Of a DNA stretch of 5,909 nucleotides, positions 1 through 5,412 are shown in pieces. The stretch is from Thermoplasmata archaeon. Lineage in GTDB: Archaea > Thermoplasmatota > Thermoplasmata > RBG-16-68-12. The notes beneath the pieces are model-generated. The model saw only the letters and a list, made by a program, of their open reading frames with translations, was not told the DNA's origin and ran no database searches. A program made the position numbers and the translations under genes. Location of the stretch: assembly GCA_013329855.1 (NCBI GenBank), contig DUJI01000272.1, positions 1-5,909 on the forward strand. The letters are read 5' to 3'. The first letter of the stretch is position 1. Every line of letters begins with the position of its first letter.

Positions 1-794
1 TCCGGAAGGACGGGACCTCCCTGTACACCACGCGGGACATCGCCTACCATCTGGACAAGATGGCGCGGTGCGACGTCGCCATCAACGTCCTCGGGGAGGA
101 CCAGAAGCTCACGTTCCAGCGGCTCAAGGCGGCCTTCCAGCTCATGGGGATCAACTGGGCCCCGGAGACCGTGTTCTACGCCTTCGTGAGCCTGCCCGAG
201 GGGAAGATGTCCACCCGGAAGGGCATCGTGGTGAACCTGGACGACCTGATCGACGAGGCCGTCGACCGAGCCTACGCGGAGGTGTCTAAGCGCCGCGAGG
301 ACCTGCCCGAGGCCCGGAAACGGGAGATCGCCGAGTTCGTCGGCATCGGCGCGGTCCGGTACAACATCGTCCGGGTGCAGGCCGAGAAGCGGATCGTCTT
401 CAAGTGGGAGGAGGCCCTCAACTTCGAGGGGAACTCGGCTCCGTTCCTGCAGTACGCCCACGCGCGCGCCTGCGGCATCCTGGGCAAGGCCGGCGCGCGG
501 ACGCCGGGGGACGCCGGCCTCCTCGTCCATCCGCAGGAGCAGCTCTTGCTCCGTCGGATCGCCAAGTTCCCCTCCGAGGTCCGCGACGCCGCGACGAGCC
601 GCCGCGTCCACGGTGTGGCCACGTACGCTGCGGAGCTCGCGGCCCAGTTCAACCAGTTCTACCGGGACTGCCCCGTCCTCACCGCGGAGTCCCGCGAGCT
701 GCGCGCGGCGCGGCTCGACCTGGTGGCCGCGTCCCAAGTCGTCCTGCGGAACGCGCTGGACGGGCTGGGCCTCACGGCGCCGCGGGAAATGTGA
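1..794 (+). CDS. argS: Arginyl-tRNA synthetase, C-terminal part (5' end outside window)
   Basis: Class I aminoacyl-tRNA synthetase that charges tRNA-Arg with arginine in the cytoplasm. The frame is open from base 3, so 263 residues are visible and the catalytic N-terminus (HIGH motif) lies off the left edge. The first residues, DGTSLYTTRDIAYHLDK (bases 9-59), are the characteristic ArgRS Rossmann-fold segment, followed by INVLGEDQKL. The KMSKS-equivalent loop is GKMSTRKG at bases 201-224, with the KMS-T-RKG form common in many ArgRS. From about base 435 (SAPFLQYAHAR) to the end lies the helical DALR anticodon-binding domain, including FNQFYRDCPV and the typical end LGLTAPREM. The stop is TGA at 792-794. 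An ATG at 60 is internal and not the real start. It converges on the large minus-strand gene, 42 bases away. Nothing suggests a frameshift or decay. Family assignment is very secure. Confidence 0.97.
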   Translation, partial: RKDGTSLYTTRDIAYHLDKMARCDVAINVLGEDQKLTFQRLKAAFQLMGINWAPETVFYAFVSLPEGKMSTRKGIVVNLDDLIDEAVDRAYAEVSKRREDLPEARKREIAEFVGIGAVRYNIVRVQAEKRIVFKWEEALNFEGNSAPFLQYAHARACGILGKAGARTPGDAGLLVHPQEQLLLRRIAKFPSEVRDAATSRRVHGVATYAAELAAQFNQFYRDCPVLTAESRELRAARLDLVAASQVVLRNALDGLGLTAPREM

Positions 795-836
795 GAAAAC
801 GACGAAGACAAAAGGGTAAAGGGAAGAGGAGCGCCG
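795..836 (-). terminator. T-rich intergenic tract, probable archaeal terminator for the minus-strand gene
   Basis: Read on the minus strand, the bases after the stop of the large glycoprotein gene are pyrimidine-rich. They carry short T runs (TTT opposite 818-820, TTTT opposite 810-813, TTTT opposite 796-799). Archaeal RNA polymerase typically terminates at such non-template T-rich tracts without needing a hairpin, and no strong stem-loop is seen. The role is inferred from composition and position only. Confidence 0.45.
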
Positions 837-3800
837 TCACAGGCGCTTCTTCTCTTCCTTGGCTTCCTTCTGCTTCCGGGGCTTCTCCTTGCCGCCCTCG
901 GCCTTCCCGCCCTTCTCGCCGCGGCGGAGGCGCATGGGCTGCCAGTCGCCCGCCTTCACCTTGCGGCGGTAGTACATGGCGAAGATGACCACGAGGAAGA
1001 CGCCCACGATCGCCCCGACGATGGCGTAGTTCACCCAGGCCGGCTGGTTCACGACGATGTACAGGGTGGCCGAGTTCTCCGACGTGCGCACGGTGTAGGG
1101 CTCGTTCTGGTCCCAGACGGTCACGCCCAGGGTCTTGTTGCCCTGACCGACGACCGTGACCGTGATGCGGAGCGTCACCGTGGAGCCCGACGCGATCACC
1201 TGGCTCGGAAGGGCGTTGCCATTCGCGTCCACCATGGTCCAGCTCGGCGACAGGGACGTCCCGCTTTCCGAGACCGAGACGGTCACCTGGCTGGCCTGAC
1301 CCCGGTTGGGCTTGTTGGTCACGTTCAGCGTGATCGTGATCGTCGCGCCGCTCTCCGGTTGGCTGTTGTCCACCTTCGCGGTGCCCGGGTTGATGTACAG
1401 GTCGGGATGCCGGGACCAGTCCACCTGGACCGTCACGTTGTCGAAGACGTAGCCCGTGTTGGGCTTCCCGGAACCGAATCCCGTGTCCTTGACCGCGAGC
1501 TTGACCATGTAGCTGTTGTTGAACAGGCTCCAGCCGATCGTGATGTTCTCGCCCCAGAACGTGTTGTTGTTCCCGGTGCGCAGGTAGATGGGGCCGGGGA
1601 TGGTCCACGTGAAGTTCAGGCTCGCGAGCTTGTCGTAGTTGTCCGTCGTCGTGGACGCGTTGAACGTGTAGTTACGTCCCTCGGTCAGGGTCGACGTCGG
1701 GGCGTAGTCGTTCGCGGGGTCCAGGATGACGAAGCGGGGCACGGGGGCCTGCGTGTCGTTCACGGTGACCGTCATGGTCGCGTTGGCGCTCTTCCAGCCC
1801 ACGCCGTCCGTGGCCTTGAGGGTCACGTTGAACCGGCCGGGTGTGTTGAACGTCCAGCTGGTGACTTGCCCCGTGGCGTCCGTGATGTTGTCCCCGTTGA
1901 AGTCCCACGCGTAGCCCGAGTTCGGGATGACGCCCGCCTTGCCCGGGTAGGCCTGGTCGGAGGACAGGCTGCCGTCGAACTTCACGACGGTGCCCTGGTC
2001 GAACTGGATGGACGTGCCGTTCGCGGAGCCCGAGCCCGTGCGGTTCGTCTTGAAGTCCGCGACGGGCGGGGTGCCGTCGACCCACAGGACGATGTTCCGG
2101 TAGGTCACGTTCCCGCCCGCCTGGACGACCGTGAGGTTGACGACGTACTCGCCCATGGTCGTGTACGTGAAGGTCGGCTCGATCCCGTACCCGAGGTACG
2201 CGGTCGTCGTCACGTTGGACTCGAAGCGCCAGGTGAAGTTCGCCTTCGTGATGTCCCCGATGGGGTCCGTGCTCTCCGCCGCGCTGAACGTGAGGTTCGT
2301 GTTCTCCGCGACATAGGCCCTGTAGTTCTGGTACGTCGCGTTCACGACGGTGAACTTGCCCGTGGGTCCGAGGACCTTGGCCCGCGCCGTCCCGTTCAGG
2401 GACTGCTGGATCACCATGCGGATCTGGGGTGAGATGCCGGCCCCCACGAGGCCCGGGTCCACGGTGATCCGCGTGTAGCTAGACGTCGTGATCGCGGGCG
2501 GCGTGGTCGAGGGCAGGATCGTGTCCGAGGCCATCTCGTAGGCCCTCGGCAGCTGCACGATGTAGGTCTCGTTGTGGTAGACCGTCGTGTTCGTGTCGGG
2601 GAACAGGGTCAGGTTCAGGTAGTACTTGGGCTGCCCGTACGTGATCGTCGCGCTCGACTTCACGTGGTACGTCGTCGTCGTGTTGATCCAGACCTTGGCT
2701 CCCGTCGTGAGCAGGGTGTTGCTCACCGCGACGGAGTACGAGGTGACCGTCGAGTTGTACGCCAACCCGTTCACGAGGAGGAAGCTGTCCGTGGTCACGT
2801 AGGCCGGGCCGTTCGCAAGCAGCCAGTCCGTGAAGCTCGTCAGGTCCGAGGCTCCGAGGACACCGCTCGTGTCGCCCAAGGTATACGAGATCTGGTACCG
2901 GAGGTTCCGCAGGCCCGAGGGGCCCAACGTGGGCAGGCTCGAGTACGCGTTCAGGGTCAGGTTCCGGTACACCGTGAAGTCGTTCCAATCCTGGGTCCCG
3001 AAGAGGACCGTGGTCAGGTACTGCTCCGGAGAGGCCACGGTCAACGGCGCGTCCTCGGAGTACGTCCCGCTGACCAGGTTCAGGGGCAACTCGTACGATG
3101 CGTAGCCGTTCGCCGCGATGATCATCTCGTAGGGGCCGGGCGGCGCGTTGAACGTGAACAGGCTCCCGCTCACCACCGCCTTGATCACCTTGGTGCCGTT
3201 GTAGATCGCCCGGTTGGCATTGTACAACCAGCCCACCAGGCCCGCGGAGACGAACTGGCCCGCGGCGTTCCGCGCGTGGCCCGTGACCGTGATCTGTTGG
3301 GTCAGGGTGATCGTGATCGGGCTCGAGGACGAGATCGTCATGTTCTGGACGAACGGGGCGTAGCCGTTCGCGAAGACGCGAACCTCGAACGTGTCCGACC
3401 ACAGGCTCGCGAGGCTGTTCCCCGTGGTCGCGTTCGTCGTGTTCGTGAAGACGAGCGCGGGGGCGGAGGTGATCAGCCTCGCCGTGTTGTACACGGAGAG
3501 CGTGGCTCCACCGACGGGTGCCGGGACGGAATTCCGGACCTGGAAGGTCGGGGAGATGGTCGCCGTCGGCTGCGCGTCCATGCAGACGTTCTGCGTCCAA
3601 GTGATGCTCCCGTCGAACCGGAACGGCGCGGACGTCGCGCTGGGGTAGTAGCCCGACCGGGTCGCGGAGAGGGTGTAGTTCGAGGTCGGCGGGGTGAACG
3701 TGAACACGCCGTCCGAGCCGGACGTCGCGGTCAGCGGCGGGAGGATGCCGTCCGCATCCGTGAGGACGACCTGGGCCCCGGAAACGACGACACTGGTGGG

Positions 3801-3938
3801 TCCACCGCACACGTAGACCACACCCGTGACCTGGTTGCTCTGAGCCCTGGCTGTCGCAGGCAGGAAGGCCACCGCGCTCACGACGAGCGCGAGCAGCACG
3901 AGCGCTGCCGCGAATCCACGGTGTTCGCGGGTAGACAT
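837..3938 (-). CDS. Large secreted, membrane-anchored glycoprotein with carboxypeptidase-regulatory-like, PKD-like and CARDB-like domains
   Basis: A 1033-residue probable cell-surface protein of unknown specific role. Residues 1-32 form a signal peptide (STREHRG n-region, hydrophobic 9-26, likely ARA|Q cleavage). Residues ~36-110 and ~215-295 resemble carboxypeptidase-regulatory-like beta-sandwiches (VTGVVYV...GVFTFTPP...GYYPS; VTGHARNAAGQFV...FTFNAPPGPYEM). Residues ~125-210 may be another. Residues ~300-520 match nothing I recognise. PKD-like domains follow at ~530-622, ~625-727 (YAWDFNGDN, then WTFNTPGRFNVTL) and ~730-840, then a CARDB-like adhesion domain at ~845-965. One membrane helix spans 969-990, followed by a 43-residue tail with 18 Lys/Arg. 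I count about 33 N-X-S/T sequons, all before the helix and none in the tail, which fits an outside/inside topology. The only cysteines are C44 and C119. No catalytic motif was seen. The ATG at 3936-3938 is favoured by the signal peptide and by GGAGAG upstream. Surface-layer-associated, adhesion or substrate-binding roles are all possible. Confidence 0.9.
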   Translation of the reverse strand: MSTREHRGFAAALVLLALVVSAVAFLPATARAQSNQVTGVVYVCGGPTSVVVSGAQVVLTDADGILPPLTATSGSDGVFTFTPPTSNYTLSATRSGYYPSATSAPFRFDGSITWTQNVCMDAQPTATISPTFQVRNSVPAPVGGATLSVYNTARLITSAPALVFTNTTNATTGNSLASLWSDTFEVRVFANGYAPFVQNMTISSSSPITITLTQQITVTGHARNAAGQFVSAGLVGWLYNANRAIYNGTKVIKAVVSGSLFTFNAPPGPYEMIIAANGYASYELPLNLVSGTYSEDAPLTVASPEQYLTTVLFGTQDWNDFTVYRNLTLNAYSSLPTLGPSGLRNLRYQISYTLGDTSGVLGASDLTSFTDWLLANGPAYVTTDSFLLVNGLAYNSTVTSYSVAVSNTLLTTGAKVWINTTTTYHVKSSATITYGQPKYYLNLTLFPDTNTTVYHNETYIVQLPRAYEMASDTILPSTTPPAITTSSYTRITVDPGLVGAGISPQIRMVIQQSLNGTARAKVLGPTGKFTVVNATYQNYRAYVAENTNLTFSAAESTDPIGDITKANFTWRFESNVTTTAYLGYGIEPTFTYTTMGEYVVNLTVVQAGGNVTYRNIVLWVDGTPPVADFKTNRTGSGSANGTSIQFDQGTVVKFDGSLSSDQAYPGKAGVIPNSGYAWDFNGDNITDATGQVTSWTFNTPGRFNVTLKATDGVGWKSANATMTVTVNDTQAPVPRFVILDPANDYAPTSTLTEGRNYTFNASTTTDNYDKLASLNFTWTIPGPIYLRTGNNNTFWGENITIGWSLFNNSYMVKLAVKDTGFGSGKPNTGYVFDNVTVQVDWSRHPDLYINPGTAKVDNSQPESGATITITLNVTNKPNRGQASQVTVSVSESGTSLSPSWTMVDANGNALPSQVIASGSTVTLRITVTVVGQGNKTLGVTVWDQNEPYTVRTSENSATLYIVVNQPAWVNYAIVGAIVGVFLVVIFAMYYRRKVKAGDWQPMRLRRGEKGGKAEGGKEKPRKQKEAKEEKKRL
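843..877 (+). terminator. Pyrimidine tract on plus strand, possible argS transcription end
   Basis: Immediately beyond the argS stop the plus strand is almost purely C/T with repeated CTT and TTCC units. These bases also encode the lysine/glutamate-rich tail of the convergent gene on the other strand (AAG/GAG codons). No T-rich tract lies in the 795-836 gap on the plus strand, so argS transcripts could end here, inside the opposite gene. The T runs are short and interrupted by C, so this is a weak call. Confidence 0.25.
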
Positions 3939-3945
3939 CCGGTTT

Positions 3946-3951
3946 CTCTCC
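3946..3951 (-). promoter_or_regulatory. Shine-Dalgarno site of the glycoprotein gene
   Basis: The minus strand reads GGAGAG here, with 7 bases (AAACCGG) before the ATG. The GGAG core is complementary to the 16S rRNA 3' end and well spaced. It supports the ATG at 3936-3938 and implies a transcript with a leader rather than a leaderless one. It stands out because neither plus-strand start (4100, 5413) has a comparable site. Confidence 0.6.
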
Positions 3952-4023
3952 TATTTAGCACTTCATCCCGGTCCCCTTCCCTGACGGATGGCGGGCCGGA
4001 GGATGCGGCGAATTGAGTGGGGG

Positions 4024-4033
4024 TATTTAAGTA
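4024..4033. promoter_or_regulatory. AT-rich element, putative TATA box usable in both directions
   Basis: This is the most conspicuous AT-rich word in the divergent 161-base intergenic region. On the minus strand it reads CTTAAATA, fitting the archaeal YTTAWATA consensus. A start about 25 bases downstream would leave a leader of roughly 60 bases before the glycoprotein ATG, consistent with its Shine-Dalgarno site. On the plus strand TTTAAGTA (4026-4033) is one mismatch from TTTAAATA, is preceded by purine-rich sequence like a BRE, and would give a leader of about 45-50 bases for the permease GTG. The consensus match is seen in the sequence; use in either direction is inferred. Confidence 0.45.
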
Positions 4034-4099
4034 TGCTGGAATCACCCTCGAACTTTCCGGAGGGCCAAAACTCCATAGCCGGTCCTCCCTTGCGGCGAC

Positions 4100-5368
4100 G
4101 TGGCCTCCGAGTACGCGCTCGTGGCCGCGACGGTCATCTTCGTCGCGACGTACGTCCTCATTTCCGTCCGGAGCCTGGGGCGGCTCCGCTTGGACCGTCC
4201 CGCGGTCGCGCTCCTCGGGGGCGCGCTCATGCTGGTCGCAGGAATCCTCACCCCCGCGGAGGCCCTGTCGTCCATCAATCTGGACGTCATCCTGCTCCTG
4301 GTCGGCATGATGATCCTCGTGTCCGGCCTCGACGTGTGCGGGTTCTTCGACCTCGTGTCCACCCGCGTCGCGGCGCGGGCGAGGAGCCAGGCCACGTTCC
4401 TCGCGGGGCTCATGGTAGCCGCCGCGTTCCTGTCCGCCCTCGTGTTGAACGACGCGATGGCGCTTCTCATGACGCCCATCGTGGTCCGCAGCGCGCGGAG
4501 CCTGAAGGTCCGGCCCGTCCCGTACCTGGTCGGACTCGCGGTCGCCGCGAACGTCGGCAGCGTGGCCTCGGAGATCGGGAACCCCCAGAACGCGTACATC
4601 GCCATCGAGTCCGGGATTCCCTTCCTGTCGTTCAGCGCGGTGCTCCTGCCCGTGATGCTGGTCTGCTTGGCCCTTTCTGTCGGACTGGTCTGGCTCGCGT
4701 TCCGCAAGGACCTGGCCGCCCCCATCTCCCGCGCGGCGGGCCTTCCGCCCATCCGCCTCCAACGCAACGGGTTGGTGGTCACCCTGGGCATCGGGCTCGG
4801 CATGGTGGCGGGGTTCTTCCTCTCGCCGACCCCGGCGTGGCTCCCCCTGATCGCGATCGCGGGCGGCGCCTTCGTCCTGTTCTTCCTCCCCTTCGCCTCG
4901 ACGACGAGCGCCCGCGTGCTGGTGGGCAAGGTGGACTGGACCATCGTCCTTTTCTTCGTCGGCCTGTTCGTGCTCCTGGGAGGGGTGCAGGTCTCCGGGC
5001 TGTCCGCCGGGATCCAGTCGGGGTTCACGAGCGCATTGGGCGGTCGGTCGGGCGGCCTCGCGTGGCTCACGGGCCTCTCTGCGCTCCTGTCCAACTTGAT
5101 CAGCAACGTGCCCGCGGTGCTCCTGCTCGGCCAGGTCGTCCAGGGCGCGGGCGGCTCCCGGCTCCTCTGGCTCGCCCTGGCCTCGAGCTCGACCCTGGCG
5201 GGGAACGCGACCATCCTGGGCGCGGCATGCAATGTGATCGTCGTCCAGATCGCGAGCCGGGAGGGGATCGAGGTGTCCATGAAGGACTTCGTGAAGGCGG
5301 GTCTCCCGGTGACCCTGGCCACGCTCGCGGTCTCGACCCTCCTGCTCGTCCTGCTCGTCCCGGCCTGA
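4100..5368 (+). CDS. Ion transporter superfamily permease (ArsB/YbiR/SLC13-like)
   Basis: A 422-residue polytopic inner-membrane permease, probably a secondary transporter of an anion or organic acid; the substrate cannot be read from the sequence. About 11 hydrophobic segments are visible (for example 5-22, 34-50, 61-80, 99-116, 177-199, 222-241, 246-263, 278-297, 402-421). Two half-repeats show the family re-entrant motifs. The first half has [11 protein letters not shown] (N117, D118) and EIGNPQN (160-164). The second half has [11 protein letters not shown] (S335, N336, P338) and [13 protein letters not shown] (N369). These resemble ArsB and YbiR more than the SNT motifs of classic dicarboxylate carriers. 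Length is normal for the family. The start is GTG at 4100; an in-frame TAG at 4076-4078 rules out anything further upstream, while GTG at 4121 is an alternative. No good Shine-Dalgarno site precedes it. No arsR, arsA or other ars gene is adjacent, so an arsenite role is not supported. Confidence 0.9.
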   Translation: MASEYALVAATVIFVATYVLISVRSLGRLRLDRPAVALLGGALMLVAGILTPAEALSSINLDVILLLVGMMILVSGLDVCGFFDLVSTRVAARARSQATFLAGLMVAAAFLSALVLNDAMALLMTPIVVRSARSLKVRPVPYLVGLAVAANVGSVASEIGNPQNAYIAIESGIPFLSFSAVLLPVMLVCLALSVGLVWLAFRKDLAAPISRAAGLPPIRLQRNGLVVTLGIGLGMVAGFFLSPTPAWLPLIAIAGGAFVLFFLPFASTTSARVLVGKVDWTIVLFFVGLFVLLGGVQVSGLSAGIQSGFTSALGGRSGGLAWLTGLSALLSNLISNVPAVLLLGQVVQGAGGSRLLWLALASSSTLAGNATILGAACNVIVVQIASREGIEVSMKDFVKAGLPVTLATLAVSTLLLVLLVPA

Positions 5369-5376
5369 GGCCCCAC

Positions 5377-5401
5377 GAGGGTTTATCGGTCCGCGACCCT
5401 C
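5377..5401. repeat. Short inverted repeat flanking the pcm TATA element
   Basis: GAGGGT (5377-5382) and ACCCTC (5396-5401) are perfect 6-base inverted arms separated by 13 bases that contain most of the TTTATC element. It could be an operator-like site or a weak hairpin after the permease stop. No T run follows, so it is not a convincing terminator. Arms this short can arise by chance in GC-rich DNA. Confidence 0.25.
5382..5387 (+). promoter_or_regulatory. Putative TATA box for a leaderless pcm transcript
   Basis: TTTATC in an otherwise GC-rich gap is centred about 28 bases upstream of the ATG at 5413. Archaeal TATA boxes usually sit 25-30 bases before the transcription start, so transcription would begin at or next to the start codon, giving a leaderless mRNA. 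The lack of a Shine-Dalgarno site before 5413 agrees with this. It suggests pcm has its own promoter and is not only co-transcribed with the permease 44 bases upstream. Confidence 0.5.
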
Positions 5402-5412
5402 TCCGCCTCCCG

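Noticed and set aside
1359..2432. 357-codon open frame on the plus strand opposite the PKD-like domains
   Set aside because: Composition is Val/Arg/Asp/Gly repeats produced by the complement of Thr/Asn/Val-rich codons; no domain or start signal.
3951..3957. TAAATAG on the minus strand as the TATA box of the glycoprotein gene
   Set aside because: It is only about 12 bases upstream of the ATG and abuts the Shine-Dalgarno site, too close for transcription to start before the ribosome site.
2574..4016. 480-codon open frame on the plus strand opposite the glycoprotein
   Set aside because: Arg/Val/Gly-rich translation without motifs, antisense to a gene with a signal peptide, ordered domains and a membrane anchor.
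4059..4063. GGAGG as a Shine-Dalgarno site for the permease
   Set aside because: It lies about 36 bases upstream of the GTG at 4100, and the permease frame carries a TAG at 4076-4078, so no in-frame start is suitably placed.
4100..5368. Arsenite efflux pump (arsB) as the specific call
   Set aside because: Family motifs are shared across the superfamily, and no arsR, arsA or arsC-like gene is adjacent in the window.
4042..5376. 444-codon open frame on the minus strand opposite the permease
   Set aside because: It is antisense to a protein with clear superfamily motifs and membrane helices. Its translation is rich in Arg/Pro/Ala/Thr with no recognisable domain, as expected from a GC-rich complement.
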